Shown piece by piece: positions 50,684 to 60,842 of a DNA stretch of 64,000 nucleotides (positions are counted from its first letter, which is position 1; every line of letters begins with the position of its first letter). Location of the stretch: positions 1 to 64,000 of the forward strand of contig CAVWLA010000001.1 in assembly GCA_963755825.1 (NCBI GenBank), given 5' to 3'. This stretch comes from DATBQN01 sp963755825 (GTDB lineage: Bacteria; Acidobacteriota; Thermoanaerobaculia; Multivoradales; UBA5704). The translations under genes were made by a program, and so were the position numbers. The notes under the pieces were generated by a model, which ran no database searches, was not told where the DNA came from, and saw only the letters and a list, made by a program, of their open reading frames with translations.

Positions 50684-53600
50684 TCAGCTAAAAGCGGCGC
50701 TGCGCAGCACGCGGCCGGCGTCGCCGCCAGGCTGCCCGGCGGCGGCGCGCTCGGCGAGGCGGTCGAGGCCGAGCGCGGCGAAGGCGCAGTTCGCCCTCCG
50801 GCGCTCGGCGGCGGCGATCTCAGCGCCCTCGGCGTCGCCGGCGGCGTCGGCGAGCGCCGCGAGGTCGAGGTGGGTGCGGGCGGCTTCGAGCGGCACGTCG
50901 AGGGCGGTGAACGTTTCGAGCGCGGCGTGGAGGAGCGCCGCCGCCCGCTCGCGCTCGCCGGCGTGGAGGGCGACGCGGCCGAGCGCCCGCCGCGCCAGGC
51001 CGGCGCCGTAGCCGAAGCCGGTCTTCTCGGTGATCTCCAAGGCGCGCTCGCCGCGCGCGCGCGCCTCGTCGAGGCGCCCCTGGCGGGCGAGGGCCTCGGC
51101 GAGGAAGGTGGCGAGCCAGCCGGCCAGCTGCTCGAAGCCGGCGGCCTCGAAGGTGTCGACCGCCGCCCCGAGGCTCTCGCTCGCCGCGTCGAGGTCCCCC
51201 TGCTCCAGGTGGGCGTAGCCGAGGAAGCCGCGCGCGGCGGTGGTGTTCAGCGGGTCGCGCGAGGTCTCGAGGGCCCGCCGGCAGACGGCGAGCCCGGTCT
51301 CGGCGTCGCCCATCGAGGCGTGGAAGTAGCCGACGCTCCACGAGGTGTCGAGGCGCGGCTCCTCGAGCGCCTCGCCGATCGCCTGCGCCGCGGCCATCTC
51401 GGCCAGCGCCTGGTCGAAGCGGCCGAGCGCGTACTGGTTGAAGGCGATCGCCCAGTGGGTCTGGCCGCGCCACCAGAGCTCGCCGCACTGCGTCAGCTGG
51501 GCGACCGCCTGCTGGCCGTCGGCGATCGCCGCCGCAAAGCGGCCGCCGACGAAGCCGTCGCGCGCCAGCACGTAGCGCGCCTTGCCCTCGGTCTCGAGGT
51601 CGCCGCAGCGGCGCGCCGTCTCGACCGCCCGGCGGGCCGCCTGCGCCGCCGCCTCCTGGTCGCCGAGGTAGCTGTGGTTGAGCGCCAGCCAGAAGTCGAT
51701 CTGCGCGGCGAGCGGCGAGTCGCCGAGCGACGCGAGGCGCGGGTGGTGGCGGCCGAGGAGGTCGCGCGCCTCGGCGAAGCGGGCGAGCGGCAGCAGCGAG
51801 GCGGCGAGCCGGCGGACGGTGGCGAGCGCCGCGCCGTCGCGCTCCGCCGGCGGCAGCCGCGCGGCGTGGTCGAGCGCCTCGTAGAGCGCCTTGACGGCCT
51901 CGACGTGGGCGTAGCGCGCCGCCGCCTGGGCGGCGAGGGCGGTCAGGTACTCGATCGCCTTTGCCGGCTCGGCGGACTGCGCGAAGTGGTGGGCGAGGCT
52001 GGGATAGGCGTCCTCGAGGCGGCCGTCGTAGAGCTTCTCGAGGGCGTGGCCGGCGGCGCCGTGGAGGGCCTGCCGCCGCGCCGTCAGCAGGCTCTGGTAG
52101 ACCACCTCCTGGGTGAGGGCGTGCTTGAAGAGGTAGACCGGCTCCTCGCCGGCGGGCATCTCGTAGACGAACTCCCAGCGCTGCAGATCGCGCAGCCGCG
52201 CCGCCGGCGTCTCCCCCTCCCAGATGCGTGCCAGGAGGCGGGCGGAGAACTCGCGGCCGAGCACCGAGGCGGTCTGCAGGAGGCGCTTGTGCTCGTCGGG
52301 CAGGCGGTCGATGCGCGCCATGAGGACGCCCTGGATGGTGTCGGGGACGGCGGCCTCGGCCCAGGCGCCGCGCTCGAGGAGCGAGCGGGTGAGCTCCTCG
52401 AGGAAGAACGGGTTGCCGTCGGCCTTGTCGAGGATGAGCCGGGCGAGATCCTCCGAGAGGTGGGCCCGGCGCAGCGCGCTCTGCACGACGCTCTCGCTCT
52501 CCCGCTCGCCCAGCCGGCGCATGGTGATCTGGGTGGCGAACGACTTGTCCACCCACGCCGGCCGGTAGCCGGAGCGGTAGGTGAGGAGGAGGAGGAGCGG
52601 CGTGCCGGTGAGGCTCTCGACGAGGTCGGCGAGGAAGTCCTCCGACGTGGCGTCGATCCAGTGCAGGTCCTCGATCTCGACGATGGCGAGACCGCCGCGG
52701 CCGGCGGCGGTGATCCATTGGCGCAGCGCGCCGAAGGTGCGGCTCTGCAGCGCCTGCGCCGTGAGCTCGCCCCCCGGCGCGGCGGCGGCGGCCGGCTGTG
52801 CCGCGTCCGGCGCCTCGGCGGCGCCGAGCAGGCCGAGCAGGTGGAGGAGCGCCGGATCGTCGGCGGCGAGGATGCCGGCGAGGCCGGCGCGGGTCTTGGC
52901 GGCGACCGCGTCGGCGCCGTCGGCATCGCCGATCTCCCAGGCGCCGCGCATCATGTGGACGAGGGGGAGATAGGGGATGCCGGCGCCGTACGAGACGCAG
53001 CGCCCGGCCAGGCGCACCGCCGGCGTGCTCCAGGTGCGCTGGCGGAACTCGTGGAGGAGCCGCGACTTGCCCGAGCCGGCCTCGCCGGCGATGCCGATCA
53101 CCTGGCCCTCGCCCGCCGCCGCCTGCTCGAGCAGCTCGCCGAGCACCCCGAGCTCGCGCTCGCGGCCGACGAAGGACGACAGCCGCACGCCGGATAGCAC
53201 CGCCTCGTCGGGGCGCCGCGGCCCCAGGCCGGCGATGCGGAAGGCGGCGATCGGCTCGCTCTTGCCCTTCACCGCGAGCGGCGCCAGCGGCTCGAGGGCG
53301 ATCTCGCTCTGGATCAGCCGCGCCGTCGCCTCGCTTGCCAGCACGGCGCCGGCGGGGGCGAGCTGCTGGAGGCGCGCGGCGAGGTTGGTGGTGTCGCCGA
53401 TCGCCGTGTAGTCCATGCGCAGGCGATCGCCGATGCCGCCGACGACGACGAGGCCGGTGTTGAGCCCCATGCGCACCGCCAGCTCGACGCCGTGGCGCTC
53501 GCCGAGGTCGGCGCGGTGCTCGCGGAGGACGCGCTGCAGGCCGAGGGCGGTGAGCGCGGCGCGCCGCGCGTGGTCTTCATGGGCGATGGGGGCGCCGAAG

Positions 53601-54094
53601 AGGGCCATGAAACCGTCGCCGAGGAACTGGTTGACCGTCCCCTCGTAGCGGTGGACCTCGGCTAGCGCCAGCTCGAAGAAGCGCGACAGGAGGTCGTGCA
53701 TGACCTCGGGGCCGAGGCGGTCGGCGAGCGCCGTCGAGCTCACCAGGTCGCAGAAGAGCACCGTCACCTGCTTGCGCTCGCCCTCGATGGCGGTGCGCGT
53801 CTGCAGCGCGGCCTCGCGCAGGTGGGCCGGCGTGTAGCCGGCCGCGGGCGCCGCCCGCGGCTCGCTCGGCCGCGCCTCGGCCGCCGGCAAGGCCGCCGCT
53901 CCCGCGGCGTGCTCGGCGGCCGGGAGCCGGTGGGGAGCGGGTGCCGCGAACGGGGCGCCGCACTCGCCGCAGAACTTGAAGCCGGCGACGGCCGGCGCAC
54001 CGCAGCTCGGGCAGGCCGCCCCCAGCCGGCAGCCGCACTCGCCGCAGAACTTCATCGCCGGCGGATTGTCGAAGTGGCACTGCGGGCATTCCAT
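50684..54094 (-). CDS. zinc-ribbon/class III nucleotide cyclase/AAA-ATPase/TPR signalling protein
   Basis: The 1136-aa product starts at ATG 54094 (MECPQCHFDNP). Two CxxC...CxxC zinc ribbons occupy residues 3-50. A class III adenylate/guanylate cyclase domain (about 105-275) keeps the metal-binding Asp residues (VLFCDLVSST, NQFLGDGFMALFG) and the catalytic NLAAR segment. A large P-loop ATPase module follows, with Walker A GEAGSGKSR near 334 and EIEDLHWID as Walker B. The C-terminal 500 residues are TPR-like. This is a common bacterial sensor-regulator architecture in which the ATPase/TPR part receives a signal. It ends 18 nt from the convergent 366-aa gene and lies 59 nt downstream of the permease, so it may belong to the exporter operon. 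A cyclic-nucleotide-binding protein in that operon is a plausible partner. Confidence 0.85.
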   Translation of the reverse strand: MECPQCHFDNPPAMKFCGECGCRLGAACPSCGAPAVAGFKFCGECGAPFAAPAPHRLPAAEHAAGAAALPAAEARPSEPRAAPAAGYTPAHLREAALQTRTAIEGERKQVTVLFCDLVSSTALADRLGPEVMHDLLSRFFELALAEVHRYEGTVNQFLGDGFMALFGAPIAHEDHARRAALTALGLQRVLREHRADLGERHGVELAVRMGLNTGLVVVGGIGDRLRMDYTAIGDTTNLAARLQQLAPAGAVLASEATARLIQSEIALEPLAPLAVKGKSEPIAAFRIAGLGPRRPDEAVLSGVRLSSFVGRERELGVLGELLEQAAAGEGQVIGIAGEAGSGKSRLLHEFRQRTWSTPAVRLAGRCVSYGAGIPYLPLVHMMRGAWEIGDADGADAVAAKTRAGLAGILAADDPALLHLLGLLGAAEAPDAAQPAAAAAPGGELTAQALQSRTFGALRQWITAAGRGGLAIVEIEDLHWIDATSEDFLADLVESLTGTPLLLLLTYRSGYRPAWVDKSFATQITMRRLGERESESVVQSALRRAHLSEDLARLILDKADGNPFFLEELTRSLLERGAWAEAAVPDTIQGVLMARIDRLPDEHKRLLQTASVLGREFSARLLARIWEGETPAARLRDLQRWEFVYEMPAGEEPVYLFKHALTQEVVYQSLLTARRQALHGAAGHALEKLYDGRLEDAYPSLAHHFAQSAEPAKAIEYLTALAAQAAARYAHVEAVKALYEALDHAARLPPAERDGAALATVRRLAASLLPLARFAEARDLLGRHHPRLASLGDSPLAAQIDFWLALNHSYLGDQEAAAQAARRAVETARRCGDLETEGKARYVLARDGFVGGRFAAAIADGQQAVAQLTQCGELWWRGQTHWAIAFNQYALGRFDQALAEMAAAQAIGEALEEPRLDTSWSVGYFHASMGDAETGLAVCRRALETSRDPLNTTAARGFLGYAHLEQGDLDAASESLGAAVDTFEAAGFEQLAGWLATFLAEALARQGRLDEARARGERALEITEKTGFGYGAGLARRALGRVALHAGERERAAALLHAALETFTALDVPLEAARTHLDLAALADAAGDAEGAEIAAAERRRANCAFAALGLDRLAERAAAGQPGGDAGRVLRSAAFS

Positions 54095-54153
54095 GATCGA
54101 GACCTGCGCGCTCAGCGGGAAGTGTACGCGTCTTTTCGTGCCATATGAGGCAT

Positions 54154-55068
54154 TCAGAGCAGGATGAGCGCCACACCGCCCGCCATCAGGAGCGCGGCGG
54201 CGAGCTTCCGCCAGGAGAGCGGCTCGCCGAAGACGGCGCGGCCGAGGACCACCGCCAGGAGGTTGCCGAGGCCGCGCTTCAGCGTCTCGACGAGGCTCAC
54301 CAGGAGGACGCGGATGGCGGCGAGCTGGAAGGCGAGGTCGAGGGTGCTGGCGACGAGCGCGGCGGCGAACGGCCACCAGGCGCCGCGGATGTCGCGCACC
54401 TCGCCGAGCCGGCGCTGGGCGGCGAGGATGAGGAAGGTGCCGAGGGCGCCGCCGGCGGTGAGGAAGAGTCCGTGGAAGGGGGCGCTGGCACGGCCGATCG
54501 CCAGCTTGTCGAGCGGGATGGTGAGCGACCAGAGGAAGGCGGTGAGCGCCATCAGCCAGGCGCCGGGGTGGCGGAGGGCGGCGAGGGCGGCCGGCTTCGC
54601 CGGCACAGTTGCGGAGCCCGGGGAGCCCGGCGGGCTCGCTCCGGTGGCGCCGCCGGCGTGGAGCCAGAAGGCGCCGGCGACGACGAGGGCGACGCCGGCC
54701 CAGATTGTGGGGGCGGGGCGCTCGCCGAGGACGGCGAAGCCGAGGACCGTGGTGAAGGCGGGGGTGAGCGAGAGGAGCGGCACGGTGAGCGAGAGCGGCG
54801 CGATGCGCACCGACTCGATGAAGGCCAGGTTGGCGACGATGTTCAAGAGGAGCGAGGCGCCGGCGGGGAGGAAGTAGGCGGCGGCGACCCTGGCGCCGCC
54901 GGTGAGCGCGAGGAGCGCGGCGAAGAGGGGAGCCGAGGCGAGGGTGAGCAGGAAGACCATCGGCAGCGGCTGCAGGTTGCGGCCGAGGAGCTTCCGCGAC
55001 AGGTCGAAGCCGGAGGAGGAGAGGCTGGAGATGGCGACGAGGGCGAGCGGCAGGCTGCCGATCGACAC
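54154..55068 (-). CDS. EamA/DMT-family membrane transporter
   Basis: This 304-aa hydrophobic protein has about ten predicted transmembrane helices in two EamA-like halves. The first half contains APLSLTVPLLSLTPAFTTVL with GERP and the second ETLKRGLGNLLAVVLGR with GEPLSW, as expected for drug/metabolite transporters. The substrate is unknown. The GTG start at 55068 directly abuts the stop of the cyclic-nucleotide-binding gene, so translation is coupled and the gene belongs to the exporter operon. It may export a by-product or confer self-resistance, or it may simply be a passenger. Confidence 0.85.
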   Translation of the reverse strand: MSIGSLPLALVAISSLSSSGFDLSRKLLGRNLQPLPMVFLLTLASAPLFAALLALTGGARVAAAYFLPAGASLLLNIVANLAFIESVRIAPLSLTVPLLSLTPAFTTVLGFAVLGERPAPTIWAGVALVVAGAFWLHAGGATGASPPGSPGSATVPAKPAALAALRHPGAWLMALTAFLWSLTIPLDKLAIGRASAPFHGLFLTAGGALGTFLILAAQRRLGEVRDIRGAWWPFAAALVASTLDLAFQLAAIRVLLVSLVETLKRGLGNLLAVVLGRAVFGEPLSWRKLAAALLMAGGVALILL

Positions 55069-55638
55069 TCAGGCCCCCGGCTCCGCCAGCACCCGCTTGA
55101 CCATGCGGTCGAAGCGCTCGCCGGCGAGGTAGACGGTGTCGAGGACCGCCGGGTTGAGCTCGTCCGCCTCGTCGTCGTCGGCCGCCAGCTCTCCGTCGTC
55201 GGCGCCCGTCGCCTCGCCGCCGTAGGCGAGCGAGCGGTGGCGCTCGCGGACGGTGGTGGAGAGGTAGATGGCGAGGGCGCGGTAGAAGCGGGCGGCGAAG
55301 CCCAGGTCGGCGGCGAGCTTGGCCTCGAGCAGGGGCCGCGGGATGGCGAAGACGGTCGCCGCGTCGAGCCCCTTGACCGTCGCCGACGGCGGCCGCGCGT
55401 CGAGGAAGGACATCTCGCCGACGATCTCGCCGGCGTTCAAGCGCGCGATCTCGCGCTCCGTCCGTCCGGCCAGCCAGACGGCGAGCTTGCCCTCGAGGAG
55501 GATGAAGACGGCGTCGACGGCGACCCCCTGGCGGATGAGCACGGCGCCCGCCGCCACCGCCCGCCGCTCGCCGTGGTCGAGCATCCACTCGACGTCCTCG
55601 TCGCTCAGCTGTCCGAAGAGGAAAAGCACCTTGCGCAT
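55069..55638 (-). CDS. cyclic nucleotide-binding domain protein
   Basis: This 189-aa protein from ATG 55638 begins with a cNMP-binding beta-roll: EGKLAVWL, NAGEIVGEMSFLDARPPSAT. The last segment is the phosphate-binding cassette, in which the GE and the R of RPPSAT are the usual ligand contacts. There is no helix-turn-helix, so it is not a CRP-type transcription factor; the tail is helical and acidic (DDDEADELNP). It may regulate the adjacent ABC transporter subunits by protein contact. It sits 17 nt after the second ABC gene and abuts the EamA gene. A nucleotide cyclase is encoded at 50684-54094, giving a possible local signalling pair. Confidence 0.85.
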   Translation of the reverse strand: MRKVLFLFGQLSDEDVEWMLDHGERRAVAAGAVLIRQGVAVDAVFILLEGKLAVWLAGRTEREIARLNAGEIVGEMSFLDARPPSATVKGLDAATVFAIPRPLLEAKLAADLGFAARFYRALAIYLSTTVRERHRSLAYGGEATGADDGELAADDDEADELNPAVLDTVYLAGERFDRMVKRVLAEPGA

Positions 55639-55655
55639 GGCGGTCTCTCCTGGGG

Positions 55656-58600
55656 TCAGACGATCTGGCGGGCGGCGAGGCGGGCGAAGAGGCCGCCCTG
55701 CGCCAGCAGCTCGCGGTAGGCGCCGGACTCGACCACCCGGCCGCCGTCCATGACGTAGATGCGGTCGGCGCCGACGATGGTGCTCAGCCGGTGGGCGATG
55801 ACGATGCGGGTGGCTTTGAGCCGCGCCAGGCTGGCGCTCACCAGCTCCTGGGTGCGGTTGTCGAGCGCGCTCGTCGCCTCGTCGAAGAGGATGATGCGCG
55901 GCCGGCGGACGACGGCGCGGGCGATCAGCAGGCGCTGCTTCTGGCCGCCCGAGAAGGTGCCGCCGCCCTCGCTGACGACGGTGTGCATGCCCATCGGCAT
56001 CGCCCGGATGTCCTCCTCGATGCCCGCCATCCGCGCCGCCTCCCAGGCGTCCTCGAGGGGGAGGCGGGCACTGCCGACGATGTTCGAGTAGATGTCGCCG
56101 ACCATCGGCCGGCCGGTCTGCAGGACGACGCCGAGCTGGCGGCGGACCGAGTGGATGGAGAGCGAGGCCAAGTCCTGGCCGTCGAAGTAGATCGAGCCGG
56201 CGGTGGCCTTCTCGAAGCCGAGGAGCAGGCGCAGGCAGGTCGACTTGCCGGCCCCCGACGGGCCGACGAGGGCGACGAACTCGCCCGGCGCGGCATGGAA
56301 AGAGACGTCGTCGAGGATGAGCGGCCCGTCGTCCTGGTAGCGGAAGGAGACATGGCCGAACTCGATGGCGCCGGCGAGCTCGCCGGCGTCGGCCTTGGCG
56401 GCGTCGATCTCCGGCTCGGCGGTGAGGATGGGCGCCAGGCGCTCGTAGAGCGGCACCATGGCGAGGATGCTCGAGAGGATGGCGAGCGCCGCGAGCGCGG
56501 CGCCGAGGAACTGGCCGAAGGCGACGTTGAAGGCGAGGAAGTCGCCGACCGACAGGCTGGCGGGGGGCGCCGAGCCGGCGAGGGCGAAGATGGCGAGCGA
56601 GGTGAAGACGCCGTAGACGGCGGAGAAGGCGGCCTGCACGTTGGCGGCGCGCTGCGCCTGGAGCGTCCGCCGCCGCTGCGCCGCGAAGCGCTCGGCCCAC
56701 AGCGCGAAGGCGCGCTCCTCGGCGCCGCCGAGGTGCAGCTTGTCGATGCCGTTGATGAGCCCGAAGAGGAGGCTGGCGAGCTTCCCCTCGAGCTCGAGGA
56801 TCTCGCGCTGGTAGCGCAGCTGCAGCCAGATGAGCGCCGCGGTCACCGCCAGGAGGACGGCGATGAGGCCGCTGGCGAGGAGGGCGAGCCGCGGGCTGTA
56901 GACGAAGAGCAGGGCGAAGCTGGTGAGCGAGAAGACGACGGCCAAGAGCGAGGTGAGGACGTTGCCGGTCAGCAGGTCGCGGATGGTGTCGACGCCCATC
57001 GAGCGGACGGCGAGGTCGCCCACCGTGAAGCGGCGGAAGAACGACACCGGCAACGACAGCAGGCGGTCCCACACCGCCGACTGCAGGGTGCCGTCGATGC
57101 GGCCGCCGAGGCGCAGCACCGCGATGCTGCGGGTGATCTGGAAGGCGGCGGCGGCGAGCGCGCTGGCGATGAGCGCGAGGGTCATGACGAGGAGGCGCGG
57201 GCGGTCGGCGCCCGGGATGATGTCGCCGAAGACCTCGCCGGTGACGACGGGGAGGAGGAGCGCGAGGAGGCCGCCGCCGAGGCCCATGAAGACGATGGTG
57301 AGGAGGTCGCGCCGCCGGCCGCGGAGCGCGAAGGCGAGGAGGTCGCGCCGGCGGAGCGGCCCGGCCGTGAAGGGCGTGTAGAACATCGTCGCGTCGCCGG
57401 CGATGCTCTCGGCGAGCTGGGCGTCGACCGGCCGCCGCCGGCGCTCCGCCGGCGCCGCGGGATCGACCAGGTCGTAGCTCGCCGGCGAGGTCGGCAGCAG
57501 GGCGACCGGCCGGCGCTCGTCGCCGTCGACGAGCTGGCCGACGAGCGGCCCGTTGTCGCGCCGCCACCAGTCGTCGCGCAGGATCACCCGCCGGCGCCGC
57601 GCCTGCGAGGCGAGCGCGATGGCGACCAGCGGATCGCCGCGCCCGGCGTCGCCCATCGACGCCGGGTCGCGGATGGCGATCCCCTGCGCCGCGCCGACCA
57701 GGCGGCAGGCGGCGAGGAGCGGGGTGTCCTCGTCGACCGCCAGCGCCTGCGCCTCGACCGGCACCAGCACCGAGGCGAGCCGGCCGTAGGCACCGGAGAG
57801 GAGGCGGCGGTCGAGCTCGGCGCGCAGGCCGAGGCGGTGGCGGTCGGCGCGGGTCGCCCGCGCGAGCTCGCCGGCGACGTGGAGGAGGAAGAGGCGGTGA
57901 AAGCGGTCGAGGCCGTCCCAGAGGTCGCCGGCGGCGAGCCGCTCGCGGGTCGCGGAGACGGTGAGCCGCGCCGGCCCGCCGGCGACGATCCAGGCGGCGC
58001 CGGGGAGCGGCCAGGCGCCGCCGGCGGCGAGCGGCAGGGCGGGCTCGCCGAGGAGGAGGGGAGGGGCCGCCGGGCCGGCATCGGCTGGATCGCCGCCAGG
58101 GCCGGATTCGATCTCGATCCATGCCGCCCGTCCGCGCGGCCGCGCCGCCTGGCCGGGGGCGAGGTCGAGGCCGGGCGCCCCAGCTCTCAGGTCGCTCGCG
58201 GCGATCTCGACGAACACCTGCGGCGTCGAGCCGCGCGGCACCTCGGCGAAGAGCAGGCCGAGCCAGCCGTCGACGGCCTCGGCGAGCGCCGCGGCGGCGG
58301 CCGGCTGGCGCGCCAGCGCGGCGAGGTCGCCGCCGCCGGCGGCGGCGAGGCGCGTCCCCGGCAGGCCGGCGGCGAGCAGGCCGAGGCTGGCGCCGGGCTC
58401 GGCTGCCGGCGACGGCACGACGGGGGGAGCGCCGAAGACCATCGCGCCGGCCCGCGCGGTGCCGAGACGGAGGCGCGCTCCGGCGCCGTCCGCGGCGGCG
58501 GCGAAGACCTCGACGGCGCCCGCGAGCACCAGCCAGCCGGCGCCGGCGGGCGCCAGCGCGAGCGGCGTGTTGCCGGCGACGGCGACCTCGGGCGCGGCGC

Positions 58601-58664
58601 GCGCGGCGAGGGCGCCGGCGAGGACATCGCCGGGCGCTTCAATCGGCGCTGATGAGCTGGGCAT
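55656..58664 (-). CDS. NHLM-type peptide exporter, second ABC transporter (permease plus ATPase)
   Basis: The 1002-aa product has a long N-terminal soluble region (about 1-410) without a recognised catalytic motif, then a six-helix ABC exporter membrane domain (about 420-720). The ATPase follows: Walker A VGPSGAGKST, signature FSGGQKQRLLIARAV, Walker B IILFDEATSALD, and the H-loop in IAHRLST. The order and length fit the ABC2 component of nitrile-hydratase-leader microcin (NHLM) systems, which lacks the C39 peptidase. It overlaps the C39-ABC gene by 26 nt, so translation is coupled. The two ABC proteins probably form a heterodimer in the inner membrane. Two sets of ABC motifs are intact, suggesting both sites bind ATP. 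Confidence 0.92.
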   Translation of the reverse strand: MPSSSAPIEAPGDVLAGALAARAAPEVAVAGNTPLALAPAGAGWLVLAGAVEVFAAAADGAGARLRLGTARAGAMVFGAPPVVPSPAAEPGASLGLLAAGLPGTRLAAAGGGDLAALARQPAAAAALAEAVDGWLGLLFAEVPRGSTPQVFVEIAASDLRAGAPGLDLAPGQAARPRGRAAWIEIESGPGGDPADAGPAAPPLLLGEPALPLAAGGAWPLPGAAWIVAGGPARLTVSATRERLAAGDLWDGLDRFHRLFLLHVAGELARATRADRHRLGLRAELDRRLLSGAYGRLASVLVPVEAQALAVDEDTPLLAACRLVGAAQGIAIRDPASMGDAGRGDPLVAIALASQARRRRVILRDDWWRRDNGPLVGQLVDGDERRPVALLPTSPASYDLVDPAAPAERRRRPVDAQLAESIAGDATMFYTPFTAGPLRRRDLLAFALRGRRRDLLTIVFMGLGGGLLALLLPVVTGEVFGDIIPGADRPRLLVMTLALIASALAAAAFQITRSIAVLRLGGRIDGTLQSAVWDRLLSLPVSFFRRFTVGDLAVRSMGVDTIRDLLTGNVLTSLLAVVFSLTSFALLFVYSPRLALLASGLIAVLLAVTAALIWLQLRYQREILELEGKLASLLFGLINGIDKLHLGGAEERAFALWAERFAAQRRRTLQAQRAANVQAAFSAVYGVFTSLAIFALAGSAPPASLSVGDFLAFNVAFGQFLGAALAALAILSSILAMVPLYERLAPILTAEPEIDAAKADAGELAGAIEFGHVSFRYQDDGPLILDDVSFHAAPGEFVALVGPSGAGKSTCLRLLLGFEKATAGSIYFDGQDLASLSIHSVRRQLGVVLQTGRPMVGDIYSNIVGSARLPLEDAWEAARMAGIEEDIRAMPMGMHTVVSEGGGTFSGGQKQRLLIARAVVRRPRIILFDEATSALDNRTQELVSASLARLKATRIVIAHRLSTIVGADRIYVMDGGRVVESGAYRELLAQGGLFARLAARQIV

Positions 58665-60840
58665 AGAGGCCGGGCTGGTCCTTGAGCTGATCGTGGGTGC
58701 CCCGCTGCACCACCCGGCCGCGCTCGAGGACGAGGATCTCGTCGGCGTCGCGGATGGTGCTCAGGCGGTGGGCGACGATGAGGCAGGCGCAGCCGCGCCG
58801 GCGCAGGTTCTGATCGATGGCGCGCTCGGTCTCGGCGTCGAGCGCGCTGGTCGCCTCGTCGAGCACCAGGAGCGTCGGCCGGCTGACCAGGGCGCGGGCG
58901 ATCTCCAGCCGCTGCCGCTGGCCGCCGCTCCAGTTGGCGCCGGCCTCGTCCACCGCGCTCTCGTAGCCGCCCGGCCGCGCCGCCACGTCCTCGTGGATGC
59001 AGCCGTCCTTGGCGGCGGCGACGAGGTCGGGGAGCGGAATGGTGGAATCCCAGAGGGTGAGGTTCTCGCGCACCGTGCCGGCGAAGAGGAAGACGCTCTG
59101 ATCGACGCTGGCGAGCGAGTTGAGCAGCACGGCGCGGGGGATCTCCTCGCGCCGCCGGCCATCGAAGAGGATGGTCCCCGCCCACGGCTGGTAGAGGCCG
59201 GTGACCAGCTTGGCGAGCGTCGACTTGCCGCTCCCCGAGCCGCCGACGAGCGCCACCCGCGCGCCGGGGGCGAGCGCGAGGTCGAAGCCCTCGATGAGCG
59301 GCGCCTCGAGGCGGCTGTAGCCGAAGGCGAGCCCGGAGATGGTCAGCCGGCCGCTCAGCTTGACCGGCTCGCCGGCTCCCTCGCGCGGCGCGGCGTCGGC
59401 CGCGGCGGGCTCGGCCGGGAGGATCGCCGGGTAGCGCAGCACGTCGTCGAGCCGGTTCATGTCGCCCTCGACGGTCTGCAGCTTGCCGCCGAGGTTGACG
59501 AGCTGGGTGATCGGCGCGACGAAGCTCGTCATCAGCACCTGGAAGGCGACCAGGCCGCCCAGCGAGAGCGCGCCGTGGATCACCCGCAGGCCGCCGACGC
59601 CGAGGATGAGCGCCGCGTTGATCGAGGCGAGCAGCGCCGGCACGGCGTCGAGCACCTGGGTGTAGCGCTCGAGGTCCTGGCGGCCGTTGACCACCTTCGC
59701 CTGGTAGCCCGACCAGCGGCTGAAGAGGTCGGACTCGCCTCCCGTCGCCTTGAGCGTCTCGATCGTCTGCAGGCCGCCGATCGCCGTGCCCAGCATCTTC
59801 CCCTGGTCCTGCTGCAGCCGCCGGTTGCCGTCGACCCGCCGGCGCGCCACGTAGCGCAGGGCGACGACGTTGCCGGAGACGACGGCGACGCCGATGAGGG
59901 TGAGCACGGGGTCGTAGACCAGCATCAGGGCGGCGAAGAAGACGATCGTCGCGGCGGCGAGAGCGTTGGTCGCCAGATCGCGCGACAGCAGGCTCGCCAC
60001 GCGGTCGTTGATCGCCACCCGCGAGCTGACGTCGCCGGCGAAGCGCTGGCTGAAGAACTCGGCCGGCAGGCGCAGCACGTGCCAGAGGAAGCGGCTCGAG
60101 GAGCCGAGCGCCATCCGCGTCTCCAGGCGGAGCAGATAGACGCGCTGCAGCCAGGTGAGGGCGCCCAAGAGGAGCGCCGCGATCGCCATCGCGGCGAGGA
60201 GAGGCCCCAGCCAGTCGCGGCGGCTCTCGAGCAGGACGCGGTCGATGAAGACCTTCGAGAAGACCGGCACGACGAGGCCGGGGACGACGAGAGCGAGGCC
60301 GGTCAGGAAGGCGAAGAGGAGCGCCGCGCGGGAGCCGCCGAGGCGGCGGCGCAGCGAATCCGTGAGCCGCGGCGGATCGCCTCCCGGCCGGAAGTCGGGG
60401 CCGGGCGCGAAGGTCATGACGACGCCGGTGAAGGCCTGGTCGAGCTCCTCCGCGGAGACGGTGCGCGGGCCGGAGGCCGGATCGTTCAGCTGGCCGCGGC
60501 CGCGGCGGAAGCCGTCGAGCACGACGAAGTGGTTGAAGTTCCAGTGCACGATCATCGGCGGCGCCATGCGGCGGAGCTCGGCGGGCTCCTTCTTGAAGCC
60601 CTTGGCGACGAGGCCGTACGAGCGCGCCGCCTTGACCATGTTGCTCGCCTTGCTGCCGTCGCGCGAGACGCCGCAGGCGATGCGCAGCTCTTCGAGCGGC
60701 ACCCAGCGCCCGAAGTGGGCGAGGACGATGGCGAGCGCGGCGGCGCCGCACTCGACCGCCTCCATCTGGAGGATGGTCGGCGAGCGCACGGCGCGGGCGG
60801 GGCGCGGGGCGGCGGCGGTGCGGCGCGGCAGGCCGAGCAC
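58639..60840 (-). CDS. NHLM-type C39 peptidase-ABC transporter
   Basis: The 733-aa product begins with a C39 (double-glycine) peptidase domain. The catalytic Cys is in QMEAVECGAAALA near residue 31, the His is in NFNHFVVLDGF near residue 104 and the Asp is in LNDPASG. An exporter-type membrane domain follows (about 180-450), then the ATPase (VGGSGSGKST, WSGGQRQRLEIARAL, LLVLDEATSALD). These proteins cut leader peptides after GG while exporting the core. The GG-bearing Nif11 precursor at 49314 is the obvious substrate. The gene starts 3 nt downstream of the HlyD stop and overlaps the next ABC gene. It has the typical length for the ABC1 component of NHLM systems. Confidence 0.93.
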   Translation of the reverse strand: MLGLPRRTAAAPRPARAVRSPTILQMEAVECGAAALAIVLAHFGRWVPLEELRIACGVSRDGSKASNMVKAARSYGLVAKGFKKEPAELRRMAPPMIVHWNFNHFVVLDGFRRGRGQLNDPASGPRTVSAEELDQAFTGVVMTFAPGPDFRPGGDPPRLTDSLRRRLGGSRAALLFAFLTGLALVVPGLVVPVFSKVFIDRVLLESRRDWLGPLLAAMAIAALLLGALTWLQRVYLLRLETRMALGSSSRFLWHVLRLPAEFFSQRFAGDVSSRVAINDRVASLLSRDLATNALAAATIVFFAALMLVYDPVLTLIGVAVVSGNVVALRYVARRRVDGNRRLQQDQGKMLGTAIGGLQTIETLKATGGESDLFSRWSGYQAKVVNGRQDLERYTQVLDAVPALLASINAALILGVGGLRVIHGALSLGGLVAFQVLMTSFVAPITQLVNLGGKLQTVEGDMNRLDDVLRYPAILPAEPAAADAAPREGAGEPVKLSGRLTISGLAFGYSRLEAPLIEGFDLALAPGARVALVGGSGSGKSTLAKLVTGLYQPWAGTILFDGRRREEIPRAVLLNSLASVDQSVFLFAGTVRENLTLWDSTIPLPDLVAAAKDGCIHEDVAARPGGYESAVDEAGANWSGGQRQRLEIARALVSRPTLLVLDEATSALDAETERAIDQNLRRRGCACLIVAHRLSTIRDADEILVLERGRVVQRGTHDQLKDQPGLYAQLISAD

Positions 60841-60842
60841 GC